Shown one piece after another: positions 19,724 through 31,094 of a stretch of 51,815 nucleotides of DNA. The notes beneath the pieces are model-generated. The model worked only from the letters and a program-made list of their open reading frames with translations, made no database searches and was not told where the DNA came from. This stretch comes from Thiohalocapsa sp. ML1. Lineage in GTDB: Bacteria > Pseudomonadota > Gammaproteobacteria > Chromatiales > Chromatiaceae. The stretch covers positions 1 to 51,815 of the forward strand of contig NZ_JABX01000043.1 of assembly GCF_001469165.1 (NCBI RefSeq). Direction: 5' to 3'. Position 1 is the first letter of the stretch. The number at the start of each line of letters is the position of its first letter. The translations under genes and the position numbers were made by a program.

Positions 19724-20194
19724 TCAGCCGCCGCCCGCCGCCTGCGCCGCCGCCAGCTTGGCCTGGATGAAGACGCTGTGCGGCACGTACAGGAGCTCCG
19801 AGACCTTGCGCACTAGGTACTCCTCGTAGCGGCTCAAGCGCTCGTCGGCGAAGGCGACCCGCCACAATGCGGTGACGAGATCTGCCTTCTGCTCCGGCCC
19901 GTAGTGCTCGTTGATCAGCGACGTGAACTGGAAATAATCCGTGGACGCGGTGCGCTCGGCCTCCGCGCAGCCGAGCAGGGCCTCGGCCTGCGAGTAGTTC
20001 ATGCCGAAGCATTCGCGCACCAAGTCCACCACGGTGTCGCGGGAGATGGCCCCGGGGGCCTCGTCATCGATGTGCGTCATCTCCAGCAGCAGCGCCGCGG
20101 CGGCGCGGCGGACCGCCTGTTCGGCGGCTTCCGGCGCCCGAGTCTCGGGGCGCGCCAGATGCGTGTTGAAAAAGGTGCGGATGCTGTTGAGCAT
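19724..20194 (-). CDS. TerB-like tellurite-resistance-family protein
   Basis: A 156-residue all-helical protein of the TerB/DUF533 type. Recognisable segments are AAAALLLEMTHIDDEAPG near the N terminus, the acidic metal-site-like pattern ALWRVAFADERLSRYEEYLVRKVSELLYV in the second half, and a final helix ending in Ala/Gly. No other ter genes are nearby, so a role in tellurite resistance is not implied. It is alone on its strand between the agmatine deiminase and SprT-like genes. Confidence 0.8.
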   Translation of the reverse strand: MLNSIRTFFNTHLARPETRAPEAAEQAVRRAAAALLLEMTHIDDEAPGAISRDTVVDLVRECFGMNYSQAEALLGCAEAERTASTDYFQFTSLINEHYGPEQKADLVTALWRVAFADERLSRYEEYLVRKVSELLYVPHSVFIQAKLAAAQAAGGG

Positions 20195-20270
20195 GGTACT
20201 GAATCCTGTCGCTGCGCCACGAACCGTCGGGTCCGCGTTCTTGACCTGCGGTCGTTAAGATGGGGGCGGC

Positions 20271-20882
20271 TCAGCCGTTTTCGGCGTTGTGCGCGGGTCT
20301 CGGGCCGGGGCGCAGCGCCTCGCCGCACGCGCGGCAGAGGTAGGTCGCGCCGCGCAGCGTCCGACGATGGCGGATGCTCGTCAACTCGTGCTCGGCGCAG
20401 CGGCAGTGATACGGGTAACGCTGCAGGCGCCGCGCGCTGAGGTCGCTGACATCGAAGTCGTGACAGCGCCGGGGGTCGGCGCCGAGGCCGCGCATCAGTG
20501 CCTGCCATTGCGGGCCGTGCGGGCGGATGGCGCGGCCGTAGCGCAGGTAAGCGAGGTAATGGGCAACCTCGTGTGGGACCGTCTGCGCGAGGAACGCTTC
20601 CTCGTGTCGCGCCATCAAATCCGCGTTGTAGCGGATCGCGGGCCGTCCCGCGGCATCGATGCGAAACTGCCCAGCCGCTTGGCCGCGCAGATCGAAGCGC
20701 AATTGCGGCCCCGGTGCGTGTCGCTGGATGAGCGTGGCGCCGAGCGCGAGCAGCGAGCGCGTGCGCGCAGCGGCGCGCGCCTCGCGGGCAAGGCGTGCAG
20801 CCGAGGCCGCCATCTGGGCGGTCGCTTCGGCCCGGGCGGCGATGCCGTGGCCTTTGGGCGCCTGGGGAGCGGACATGGCCAA
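20271..20882 (-). CDS. SprT-like zinc metalloprotease-fold protein
   Basis: A 203-residue SprT/SprTN-family protein. The zinc-binding HEVAHYLAYLRYG motif is at about 104-116, with a third ligand in the RPHGPQWQALM helix. The C-terminal zinc ribbon is visible as YHCRCAEH ... YLCRACG (two CxC/CxxC knuckles). Eukaryotic relatives degrade DNA-protein crosslinks; the bacterial role is not settled. The start at 20882 may instead be the ATG at 20876. Divergent from the rimP operon. Confidence 0.85.
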   Translation of the reverse strand: MAMSAPQAPKGHGIAARAEATAQMAASAARLAREARAAARTRSLLALGATLIQRHAPGPQLRFDLRGQAAGQFRIDAAGRPAIRYNADLMARHEEAFLAQTVPHEVAHYLAYLRYGRAIRPHGPQWQALMRGLGADPRRCHDFDVSDLSARRLQRYPYHCRCAEHELTSIRHRRTLRGATYLCRACGEALRPGPRPAHNAENG

Positions 20883-21311
20883 GGATTAGACGTGAACGGG
20901 CGGGCGCTGTCCACCGCCGCGCCGGTGGCCGGCAGCGCTTGCCGCCGGAGGTCGGTCCGCGCCGGGCCTCCTGTCCGAGCTGCCAGGGGAATCCTTGCAT
21001 CGGGCAATAGCAAACGGTAACATCCGGCGGCTTAGGTAGTGGAGGTGGTAGTCGTGGTCGACGGCCCCTGATCCGTCGGCCGCAGGATTCGGCATCGGGT
21101 CCGGGACGGCAGCACGAGCCGGTATCGGCACGCCGCAATACCACCGACAGGATCGCCGCCCGCAGTGGTCTGGGTAGGCGAAGACGACTGGGCCGCTGGC
21201 CCATTTTTTGTTTCTGGAGCATTGGCTTGTTGCGTTGTCCGGGCTGAGGTCAAGAAAAGCCGCCCGCTCGCGCAGGTCGCGCTGGAGCCCGGCAGGTGCC
21301 GCAACGACAAC
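20883..21311 (+). promoter_or_regulatory. Leader region of the rimP-nusA operon
   Basis: About 430 bp without a recognised gene between the SprT-like gene and rimP. In enterobacteria this place holds a tRNA gene and attenuators; I see no tRNA cloverleaf or GGTTCGA T-loop here. A terminator-like hairpin with a run of six T lies at 21189-21209, about 100 bp before the rimP start, so operon transcription must read through it. The arrangement suggests a regulated leader, possibly NusA feedback. Confidence 0.45.
21189..21209 (+). terminator. Terminator or attenuator hairpin before rimP
   Basis: A 6-bp stem TGGGCC/GGCCCA with loop GCT (21189-21203) is followed by TTTTTT (21204-21209). It lies inside the leader of rimP rather than after a gene, so attenuation of the operon is the likely use. 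Confidence 0.65.
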
Positions 21312-21770
21312 ATGAAGCGTGCCGACCCCAAGCTTGCACAGCTCGTGCGTTCCGTCGTGGAACCGATGGGCTATGAGTGCGTCGGTGTCGAGCATGATGT
21401 CGGCGGTGGCAGTGGCGCCGTGCTGCGGGTCTACATCGACCACGCCGACGGCATCGGGCTCGGCGACTGCGAGGCGGTGAGCCACCAGCTCAGTGGCGCC
21501 TTGGATGTCGATGACCCCATCGCCGGACAGTACGACCTTGAGGTGTCGTCCCCCGGGCTCGACCGGCCGCTGTTCGAGCTGGAGCATTTCCGCCGCTTCG
21601 AAGGCGCCAGGGCGCGCATCCGCCTCGTGGAGAAGCTGGACGGCCGGCGCCGCTTCGACGGCCGGCTCGCCGGCACTGAGGGCGATGCAGTGCTCCTGAG
21701 CGTCGACGGCACGCGCGTGGCGCTGCCCTTCGACCGCATCGAGTCCGCGCGGCTCGTGCCCGAATTCTGA
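21312..21770 (+). CDS. rimP: Ribosome maturation factor RimP
   Basis: RimP is a cytosolic factor for 30S subunit maturation. The 152-residue protein shows LVRSVVEPMGYECVGVE, RVYIDHADGIGLGDCEAVSHQLSGALDVDDPI and the family signature YDLEVSSPGLDRPL. The ATG at 21312 is chosen; an upstream in-frame ATG at 21165 precedes the terminator hairpin and is unlikely. nusA follows 15 bp downstream. Confidence 0.96.
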   Translation: MKRADPKLAQLVRSVVEPMGYECVGVEHDVGGGSGAVLRVYIDHADGIGLGDCEAVSHQLSGALDVDDPIAGQYDLEVSSPGLDRPLFELEHFRRFEGARARIRLVEKLDGRRRFDGRLAGTEGDAVLLSVDGTRVALPFDRIESARLVPEF

Positions 21771-21785
21771 GAAATTGGTTGCCCT

Positions 21786-23288
21786 ATGAGTAAAGAGATT
21801 CTGCTGGTGGTGGAGGCGGTCTCCAACGAGAAGGACGTGCCCAAGGAGATCATCTTCGAGGCCATGGAGGCGGCGCTGGCCTCGGCCACCCGCAAGAAGC
21901 ACGGCGGTGACATCGAGGCGCGCGTCGCCATCAACCGTGAGACCGGCGAGTACGAGAGCTTCCGCCGCTGGGAGGTCGTGCCGGACACCGACGGTGAGCC
22001 GCTAGAGGCGCCGGAGCGCCAGATCACGCTGTCGGCGGCCAAGGAGTTGGAGCCGCATCTCGACCTCGGCGACTACGTCGAACAAGAGATCGAGTCCGTG
22101 CTGTTCGGGCGCATCGCCGCGCAGACCGCCAAGCAGGTCATCGTGCAGAAGGTGCGCGAGGCCGAGCGCGCGAAGGTCGTGGATATGTTCCAGCATCGCG
22201 TGGGCGAGCTCATCACCGGCATCGTCAAGAAGGCCGAGCGCGGCACCATCGTGCTCGACCTAGGCGGCAACGCCGAGGCGCTGGTGCCGCGGGACCAAGT
22301 CATCCCGCGCGAGAACGTGCGCCCCAACGATCGCCTGCGCGGCATCCTCTACGAGGTGCGCTCGGAGCTGAAAGGGCCGCAGCTCTTCGTCAGCCGCACG
22401 TCACCGCAGCTCCTCATCGAGCTCTTCAAGCTGGAGGTGCCGGAGGTGGGCGAGGGCACCATCGAGATCCTCGCCGCCGCCCGCGATCCGGGGCTCCGCG
22501 CCAAGATCGCGGTGCGCACGAAGGACCCGCGCATTGACCCCGTCGGCGCCTGCGTCGGCATGCGCGGCTCGCGCGTGCAGGCGGTCTCCAACGAGCTGAA
22601 CGGCGAGCGTGTGGACATCATCCAGTGGGACGAGAACCCGGCCCAGTTCGTGATCAACGCCATGTCGCCCGCGGACGTCGTGTCCATCGTCATCGACGAG
22701 GACGCGCGCAGCATGGACGTCGCCGTGAAGGAGGATAACCTGTCCCAGGCCATCGGCCGCGGCGGCCAGAACGTCCGCCTTGCGAGCCAGCTCACCGGCT
22801 GGGAGCTCAACGTTATGAGCGAGGAAGACGCGGCGGCCAAGGGCGAGGAAGAGGCGCGGCGCATCGCGGGTCTCTTTATGGACCAGCTCCAGGTGGACGA
22901 GAACGTCGCCTTCGTGCTGGTCGAAGAAGGCTTCACGAGCATCGAAGAGGTCGCCTACGTGCCGGTGCCGGAGCTGAAATCCATCGCCGGGTTCGATGAC
23001 GAGATCATTGATCTGCTGCGCCAGCGCGCGAAGGATGTACTGCTGACGCGTGCCGTCACCGGCAACGACAGCGACGAGGGCCAGCCGGCCACGGACCTGC
23101 TCAGCATGGAGGGTATGGACGACGAGCTCGCCTATGCCCTGGCACGGCGCGGCATCGCGTCCATGGAAGAGCTCGCCGAACAGTCGGTGGACGAGCTGAT
23201 GGAGATCGAAGGCATGGACGAGGAGCGGGCCGCCCAACTCATCATGACCGCGCGCGAGCCCTGGTTCGCCGAGTCGGAACAGGCCTAA
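21786..23288 (+). CDS. nusA: Transcription termination/antitermination factor NusA
   Basis: NusA binds RNA polymerase and nascent RNA to control pausing, termination and antitermination. At 500 residues it is the long gammaproteobacterial form: N-terminal RNAP-binding domain (1-~130), S1 domain (~135-200, [17 protein letters not shown]), KH1 and KH2 (CVGMRGSRV and [13 protein letters not shown]), and two C-terminal acidic helix-hairpin repeats (about 365-420 and 440-495). It sits between rimP and infB, as in most bacteria. Confidence 0.98.
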   Translation: MSKEILLVVEAVSNEKDVPKEIIFEAMEAALASATRKKHGGDIEARVAINRETGEYESFRRWEVVPDTDGEPLEAPERQITLSAAKELEPHLDLGDYVEQEIESVLFGRIAAQTAKQVIVQKVREAERAKVVDMFQHRVGELITGIVKKAERGTIVLDLGGNAEALVPRDQVIPRENVRPNDRLRGILYEVRSELKGPQLFVSRTSPQLLIELFKLEVPEVGEGTIEILAAARDPGLRAKIAVRTKDPRIDPVGACVGMRGSRVQAVSNELNGERVDIIQWDENPAQFVINAMSPADVVSIVIDEDARSMDVAVKEDNLSQAIGRGGQNVRLASQLTGWELNVMSEEDAAAKGEEEARRIAGLFMDQLQVDENVAFVLVEEGFTSIEEVAYVPVPELKSIAGFDDEIIDLLRQRAKDVLLTRAVTGNDSDEGQPATDLLSMEGMDDELAYALARRGIASMEELAEQSVDELMEIEGMDEERAAQLIMTAREPWFAESEQA

Positions 23289-23304
23289 GCTGGCGGAGGT
23301 GTCT

Positions 23305-26067
23305 ATGAGCAGCGATGTCACGGTCAAACAACTGGCAACGACAGTCGGTATCCCGGTCGAGCGCCTGTTGGCCCAGCTCAACGAGGCGGGAATCACCGCC
23401 AGCGCCGCCGAGGCCACGATCACAGAGCAGGAGAAACTCCAGCTCTTAGGTTATCTGCGCCGCAGCCACGGCAAGAAGGAGCCCGAAGATGCAGGCGCCG
23501 CGCGCCGCTCCGCGCCCGCCGCGGCCAGGCCCGAGGCGCGCCGCACCAGTGCGCCGCCGCCGTCGCGCCCGTCCCGCCCCACCCCCGGTGGCCGTCCAGC
23601 CCCCACACAGCGCGGGCAGAAGGCCGTCTCCGTGGAGGTGCGCCGCAAGCGCACGCAGCTAAAGCGCGACGATACCAAGCCAGTCGCACCGGCCGCAGCG
23701 GCCGAGCCGCCGCCGCAGCGCCGTGAGCCGACCGCCGAGGCGCCGCGCCGCCCGGCACACCGCGAGCCGGTGCAGCAGCGCGGCACGCTCGACGAGCAGC
23801 GCCGCCGCTCCGAGCTGGAGGCGCGCCGCGCCGAAGATGATGCCCGCCGCCTTGCCGAGCAGGAGGATCAGGAGCGTCTGCGCGCCGAGGAAGAGGCCCG
23901 GCGCCGCGCCGAAGAGGAAGCCCGCAAGCGCCGCCAGGCTGAGGAGCGCGCGCGCCTAGCAGCCGAGGGGGCGGCTGCCGCCAGCGCGGAGCCCGTCGAG
24001 GAGGATGAGGAAGATGAGGGCGCCGCGCCCGCGGCGGTGCGTCCCGAGACCGAGGAGGAGGCCGCCGAGCGCCAGCGCAAGCACGCCAAGAAGCACGAGG
24101 AGCGCGGCGAGCGTGAGCGCGATGAGCGCGAGAAGGCGACCAAGAAGGCGGCCGGCAAGACGAAGCGCGACGACAGCAGCGTCGAGTTTGACGAGGACGC
24201 CGCCGCGCTCGGCGTCATCTCGCGGCCGGCCGTGCGCCGGCGCCGCAAGCCCGGCAAGCCGCAGCTTGCTGACAAGCACCGCTTCCAGCGGCCCACCGCG
24301 CCGGTCGTGCGCGAGGTGGAGGTGCCGGAGACCATTTCCGTCTCCGACCTCGCCGGGCGCATGTCCGTGAAGGCGGCCGATCTGGTTAAGGTCCTGTTCA
24401 AGCAGGGCGTGATGGTCACCATCAACCAAATGCTGGACCGCGACACGGCCATGCTGCTGGTGGACGATATGGGCCACAAGGCGGTCGAGGCGCAGGACCA
24501 GAGCGCCGAGGACAACCTGCTGCAACTGCTGGGCGAGGAGACCGAACAGGCCGAGAGCCTGCCGCGGCCGCCGGTGGTGACCATCATGGGCCACGTCGAC
24601 CACGGGAAGACGTCGCTGTTGGACTTCATCCGCCGCACGCGGGTTACCGCCGGCGAGGCGGGCGGCATCACGCAGCACATCGGCGCTTACCACGTGAAGA
24701 CCGAGAAGGGGATCATTTCCTTCCTGGACACCCCGGGGCACGCCGCCTTCTCGGCCATGCGTGCCCGCGGTGCCAAGGTCACGGACATCGTGGTGCTGGT
24801 GGTGGCGGCGGACGACGGCGTCATGCCGCAGACCATCGAGGCCATCCAGCACGCGAAGGCCTCGGGCGTGCCCATCGTCGTGGCCTGCAACAAGATGGAC
24901 AAGCCGGAAGCAAATCCGGATCAGGTCATGCGGGAGCTGACGCAGTATGAGGTCGTCGCCGAGGAATGGGGCGGCGACACGATGCTGGTGAAGGTATCGG
25001 CCAAGACCGGCGATGGCATCGATGCGCTGCTCGACGCCGTGCTGCTGCAGGCCGAGGTGCTGGAGCTCAAGGCGCCGAAGGACAGCCCCGCGCACGGCAC
25101 CATCGTCGAGTCCAGCGTCGAGAAGGGTCGCGGTCCGGTGGCGACCGTGCTGGTTCAGTCCGGCACGCTGCGCCAGGGCGACACCATTGTCAGCGGCTCG
25201 GAATACGGGCGGGTGCGTGCGATGTTCGACGAGAAGGGCCAGCCGGTGCAGGAGGCGGGTCCGTCCATTCCCGTGCAGGTGCTCGGCCTATCGGCGGCGC
25301 CGAACGCGGGCGACGACGTCATCGCCGTGACCGACGAGCGCAAAGCGCGCGAGGTCGCGGAGCTGCGCGCGGAGCGCAGCCGCCAGTCGCGTATCGACCA
25401 GCAGGGTGTGGCGAGCCTGGATCAGCTCTTTTTGCAACTGAAGGCGGGCGAGGCCAAGTCCGTGAACATCATCCTGAAGGCGGACGTGCAGGGCAGTGCC
25501 GAGGCCTTGCGCGAGGCGCTGCTCAAGCTCTCGAACGACGAGGTCAAGGTCGTCTTGGTCGCCTCGGGCGTCGGCGGCATCACGGAGTCCGATGCGAACC
25601 TGGCGGTGACGTCGAACGCCATTCTGCTCGGCTTCAACGTCCGCGCCGACGCCGCGGCCCGCCGCGTCGTGGACGCCCATGGCCTGGATTTGCGCTACTA
25701 CTCGATCATCTACGAGCTCATCGACGACGTGAAGCAGGCCATCTCCGGTCTGCTGAGCCCCATCGTCACCGAGGAGATCATCGGGCTGGCGCAGGTGCGC
25801 GACGTGTTCCGCTCGTCGAAGTTCGGCGCCATCGCCGGCTGCATGGTCGTGGATGGCGTTATCAAGCGCAACAGCCCGATCCGCGTGCTGCGCGACAATG
25901 TCGTCATCTACGAGGGCGCGCTGGAGTCGCTGCGGCGGTTTAAGGACGACGTGGCGGAGGTCAAGGCCGGCACCGAGTGCGGTATCGGCGTCAAGAACTA
26001 CAACGACGTCCAGCCGGGCGACCAGATCGAGGTCTTCGAGCGCACCGAGCGGGCGCGGGTGCTGTGA
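23305..26067 (+). CDS. infB: Translation initiation factor IF-2
   Basis: The GTPase that places fMet-tRNA on the ribosome. The 920-residue protein has an N-terminal IF2_N domain ([15 protein letters not shown]), a long charged Ala/Glu/Arg linker (about 55-300), a second IF2_N, then the G domain with [10 protein letters not shown] near 428, DTPGH and NKMDK, and C-terminal beta-barrel domains ending in [18 protein letters not shown] at 23295-23299 sits 5 bp before the ATG at 23305, preferred over the GTG at 23299, which overlaps the Shine-Dalgarno. Confidence 0.98.
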   Translation: MSSDVTVKQLATTVGIPVERLLAQLNEAGITASAAEATITEQEKLQLLGYLRRSHGKKEPEDAGAARRSAPAAARPEARRTSAPPPSRPSRPTPGGRPAPTQRGQKAVSVEVRRKRTQLKRDDTKPVAPAAAAEPPPQRREPTAEAPRRPAHREPVQQRGTLDEQRRRSELEARRAEDDARRLAEQEDQERLRAEEEARRRAEEEARKRRQAEERARLAAEGAAAASAEPVEEDEEDEGAAPAAVRPETEEEAAERQRKHAKKHEERGERERDEREKATKKAAGKTKRDDSSVEFDEDAAALGVISRPAVRRRRKPGKPQLADKHRFQRPTAPVVREVEVPETISVSDLAGRMSVKAADLVKVLFKQGVMVTINQMLDRDTAMLLVDDMGHKAVEAQDQSAEDNLLQLLGEETEQAESLPRPPVVTIMGHVDHGKTSLLDFIRRTRVTAGEAGGITQHIGAYHVKTEKGIISFLDTPGHAAFSAMRARGAKVTDIVVLVVAADDGVMPQTIEAIQHAKASGVPIVVACNKMDKPEANPDQVMRELTQYEVVAEEWGGDTMLVKVSAKTGDGIDALLDAVLLQAEVLELKAPKDSPAHGTIVESSVEKGRGPVATVLVQSGTLRQGDTIVSGSEYGRVRAMFDEKGQPVQEAGPSIPVQVLGLSAAPNAGDDVIAVTDERKAREVAELRAERSRQSRIDQQGVASLDQLFLQLKAGEAKSVNIILKADVQGSAEALREALLKLSNDEVKVVLVASGVGGITESDANLAVTSNAILLGFNVRADAAARRVVDAHGLDLRYYSIIYELIDDVKQAISGLLSPIVTEEIIGLAQVRDVFRSSKFGAIAGCMVVDGVIKRNSPIRVLRDNVVIYEGALESLRRFKDDVAEVKAGTECGIGVKNYNDVQPGDQIEVFERTERARVL

Positions 26068-26080
26068 AGGTGCAGGATAG

Positions 26081-26473
26081 ATGAGCGACGGCAGCCGCGC
26101 CGAGCGCGTCGGTGCCGAGCTGCTGCGGGAGCTCTGGCAGCTCCTGCGCACCGAGGTGAAGGACCCGCGTATCGGCCCCGTGACCCTGCAGGAGGTGCGG
26201 GTGAGCCGCGATCTCTCGCACGCGAAGGTGTACTTCACCTGTTTTCCGCTGGACGAGTGCGGCGATGAGCAGGCCAAGGTGCTGAACGGCGCGCTTGCGG
26301 GCTTCCTGCGCCGCGAGCTTTCGCGGCGCGTGCGGCTGCGCACGGTGCCTCAGTTGCACTTCGTGCACGATGAATCGGTGCTCGAGGGCGAGCGCCTCGC
26401 GGCGCTCATCGAGCGCTCAGCCCCGCCGCCCCTGGACAACGATGAAGACGACGGCCCCGACGAGCCGCGCTGA
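26081..26473 (+). CDS. rbfA: 30S ribosome-binding factor RbfA
   Basis: A KH-fold factor (130 residues) for late 30S maturation and cold adaptation. It shows RVGAELLRELWQLLRTEVKDPRIG, VTLQEVRVSRDLSHAKVYFT and the LRTVPQLHFVHDESV segment. The C-terminal tail is acidic (DNDEDDGPDEP). It follows infB by 13 bp and precedes truB by 82 bp. Confidence 0.96.
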   Translation: MSDGSRAERVGAELLRELWQLLRTEVKDPRIGPVTLQEVRVSRDLSHAKVYFTCFPLDECGDEQAKVLNGALAGFLRRELSRRVRLRTVPQLHFVHDESVLEGERLAALIERSAPPPLDNDEDDGPDEPR

Positions 26474-26555
26474 GACGCATGCCCGAGCTTTGCATGCGCC
26501 TCAGCCCCGCAGCGACACGCCGGCTGAAACAACGCCGCGCATCCGGACGCAGAAC

Positions 26556-27470
26556 ATGGCGAGACGACGACAGAAAGGCCGTTCCGTGGACGGCATCCTG
26601 CTGCTGGACAAGCCCGCCGGGGTCTCGTCCAACCACGCGTTGCAGCAGGTGAAGCACCTGTACCAGGCGGCCAAGGCCGGCCACACCGGGAGTCTGGACC
26701 CGCTGGCCACGGGGTTGCTGCCGCTATGCTTGGGCCAGACGACCAAGTTCTCGAGCTTCCTGCTCGACGCGGACAAACGCTATCGCGTCACCGTGACCCT
26801 GGGCGTCACCACCGACAGCGCCGACGCCGACGGCAAGGTGCTGCAGACGCGCCCCGTTGAGGGTGTGGACGAGGCCGCCGTGCGTGCCGTGCTGCCGCGC
26901 TTTCTCGGCAGCATCGAGCAGCTCCCGCCCATGTTCTCGGCCGTGAAGCACCAGGGCGAGCGGCTCTACAAGCTCGCCCGCGAGGGCAAGGAGGTCGAGC
27001 GCACGCCACGTACGGTGCAGATCTTTGCGCTGGACCTCATCGAGTGCGCACCGCCGCTGTTGATGCTGGACGTGCACTGCTCGAAGGGCACCTACGTGCG
27101 TACGCTGGCCGAGGAGATCGGCGCGGCGCTTGGCTGCGGTGCGCATGTATCGGGGCTCAGGCGCACGGGCGTCGGCCCGTACGTGGAAGGCGAGACCCGC
27201 TTCGTCACCGTGCCCGACGTCGAGCGCGCGGCGGCGGAGGGGTTCGAGGCGATGGACGCGCTGCTGCTGCCGCTCGACAGCGTGCTCGGGCACTGCCCGG
27301 CGGTGAAGCTGTCGGCGGACGCCGCCTTCTACCTGCGCCAGGGTCAGCCGGTGCTGGTGCCGCAGGCGCCCACCGAAGGTCTGGTGCGGTTGTACGCGGG
27401 GGGCTCGGAGTTCCTCGGCATCGGCGTGATCCTGGACGACGGCCGGGTGCAACCGAAGCGGCTCATCTGA
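26556..27470 (+). CDS. truB: tRNA pseudouridine(55) synthase TruB
   Basis: TruB makes pseudouridine 55 in the T loop of tRNAs. The 304-residue protein has GILLLDKPAGVSSNHALQ, the catalytic-Asp motif GSLDPLATGLLPLCLG, KGTYVRTLAEEIG, and a C-terminal PUA-like part (LVRLYAGGSEFLGIG). The ATG at 26556 gives MARRRQKGRSVDGI, a normal TruB beginning; the longer frame into rbfA is not needed. Confidence 0.97.
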   Translation: MARRRQKGRSVDGILLLDKPAGVSSNHALQQVKHLYQAAKAGHTGSLDPLATGLLPLCLGQTTKFSSFLLDADKRYRVTVTLGVTTDSADADGKVLQTRPVEGVDEAAVRAVLPRFLGSIEQLPPMFSAVKHQGERLYKLAREGKEVERTPRTVQIFALDLIECAPPLLMLDVHCSKGTYVRTLAEEIGAALGCGAHVSGLRRTGVGPYVEGETRFVTVPDVERAAAEGFEAMDALLLPLDSVLGHCPAVKLSADAAFYLRQGQPVLVPQAPTEGLVRLYAGGSEFLGIGVILDDGRVQPKRLI

Positions 27471-27686
27471 CCATCCGGGCGGTCATGGTACCGGCTCGTG
27501 TGCGGTTCAATTGCAACGGCGGCGCGGGTACCATGGCGCGCTCGCCAACCTGGTCCCAGGCGGTGCTTTCCGCCAGGGCCACATCGGCGGCGGCGCGTCG
27601 CACCCTGGAGTCATTGCCGGGGCCGGCGGCCGGCTCGCCGTTCAACAGATGCGCCTTGCGGCGCGGTTTCATTTGGAGTCAAAGCA

Positions 27687-27956
27687 ATGACAATGACAGC
27701 AGAAGACAAGCGCCAGATCGTGGACGAGCACGCCCGCGGCCCCAACGACACCGGCAGCACTGAGGTACAGGTTGCGCTGCTCACCGCGCGCATCAAAGAC
27801 CTGACCGGCCATTTCACCGAGCACAAGAAGGACCATCACTCCCGCCGTGGGCTGGTGCGTATGGTCAACTCCCGACGCAAGCTCTTGGACTATCTCAAGC
27901 GCAAGGATCTCGACCGCTACCGGGCGCTGATCGAGAAGCTCGGATTGCGCCGCTGA
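27687..27956 (+). CDS. rpsO: 30S ribosomal protein S15
   Basis: The 89-residue protein matches S15 over its whole length, including [28 protein letters not shown] and LLDYLKRKD, ending EKLGLRR. GGAG at 27674-27677 precedes the ATG at 27687. The 216-bp leader may carry its own promoter and an S15 autoregulatory structure, as in E. coli, but I could not fold it reliably. Confidence 0.98.
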   Translation: MTMTAEDKRQIVDEHARGPNDTGSTEVQVALLTARIKDLTGHFTEHKKDHHSRRGLVRMVNSRRKLLDYLKRKDLDRYRALIEKLGLRR

Positions 27957-28022
27957 TCGGTCATCGCGCGTTACTGTCGCCGGGCATCATTGATGCAGGC
28001 CGCACAGCGCCGGGCAGCACCC

Positions 28023-28042
28023 GCGCCGACCTTGATCGGCGC
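28023..28042 (+). promoter_or_regulatory. Hairpin between rpsO and pnp
   Basis: A 7-bp perfect stem GCGCCGA/TCGGCGC with a 6-nt loop lies in the 166-bp spacer between rpsO and pnp. In E. coli this spacer carries an RNase III processed stem-loop that controls pnp; this hairpin could be the counterpart, but it is short and has no T run. Confidence 0.3.
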
Positions 28043-28122
28043 CCCCAAGCCCGGTCATACGCGCATCGATCGGCCGCGCCGCGGCAGAACATTCTGAGGA
28101 CCCACCCAGAGGACACAACCCA

Positions 28123-30231
<2,109 letters not shown>

Positions 30232-30770
30232 GGCGGCACGGCGGCCCCGCCCGCTGTTGGCTCGCCGACGTCGCTCCGGTCGCAGTGGCGGCGCCAGGGT
30301 TGCCGGAGCAAACCCGGCCCTTGCTGGTGCTGGGTTGTGTGACGCTACCCGGGCGGGACGGTCCGCCGGTTGGGCATAGCCCGCTAGGATCGGGTGCAAA
30401 GCGCCGCGCTCAGTTCGTGTGGCGCCGAGCATCCTCACCCCGGAGCCGCCCCGGACACCATCGTTTTGCCCGGGCCGGTGTCCCCGAAGCGTTCAGTGTG
30501 CTGCCGGATGCCATTTCCCTCCCCGCGCCGCGGTAGCTTTGCGATAATGCGCCGACGCCCATCCGTCCTCCTTGGGCACCAGCGAGATTCGTTGCTCGCC
30601 ATGTATCCGCATCCAGGGAGTACCGCCCCGGTTTGCGGCGCGCCGCCGGACCAGCGCTTGCGCCTTGATCGAGGGGACGTCGCGGGGCTGCGGCGGATCT
30701 GCGACCACAAGGTCCGTCGGCTCGCGCCCCATATCAGCACCGGGCCAAGCAACTGGGATTTACTTGTACT
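30232..30770. other. Intergenic region without a recognised gene
   Basis: About 540 bp between pnp and the next gene. ORFs on both strands here have no recognisable motif and poor composition. No T-run terminator follows pnp. The 3' end presumably holds the promoter of the membrane protein/ATPase pair; I see no clear boxes. Confidence 0.5.
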
Positions 30771-31046
30771 ATGGCGCATCTACCGAATTGGCTCTTTGGT
30801 GTGGCGGCGCTCCTGGCGCTCGCCACGTTCTTGTTCACTGCTTTCGATCTGGCGCGCCGTCTGCTTGCGCGCTATGCGCTGCGGCTTTGTCAAATGCGCA
30901 ATTCCCCCGAGGGCGGCTTCATCTGCGATCTGAAGCGACGGCTCCACAGGTTTGCCCAGAAGCCGCTGATGTTCAAGACCATCCTCATGGTGGTGTCGTT
31001 CTCGGTGCTCCTCTTCATTTTGATCGAGCATTCGCCGAAACTCTGA
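30771..31046 (+). CDS. Small two-segment membrane protein, partner of ATPase
   Basis: A 91-residue protein with two predicted membrane helices (about residues 6-26, LFGVAALLALATFLFTAFDL, and 70-85, ILMVVSFSVLLFILI) separated by a basic cytoplasmic or periplasmic loop with CQMRNSPEGGFICDLKRRL. I recognise no family. It lies 48 bp upstream of a P-loop ATPase on the same strand, and the two look like one transcription unit. The Shine-Dalgarno is weak. Confidence 0.6.
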   Translation: MAHLPNWLFGVAALLALATFLFTAFDLARRLLARYALRLCQMRNSPEGGFICDLKRRLHRFAQKPLMFKTILMVVSFSVLLFILIEHSPKL

Positions 31047-31094
31047 CCGCCTCCATCTCACCGCGGCCCCGTCGAAGCCAACGAAGGTCCCTTC

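Noticed and set aside
20883-21311. tRNA gene in the rimP leader, as in enterobacteria
   Set aside because: No T-loop GGTTCGA motif or cloverleaf arms could be found by eye.
30394-30933. 179-codon ORF after pnp
   Set aside because: Composition is unlike the coding genes, no motif, and it overlaps the small membrane protein in another frame.
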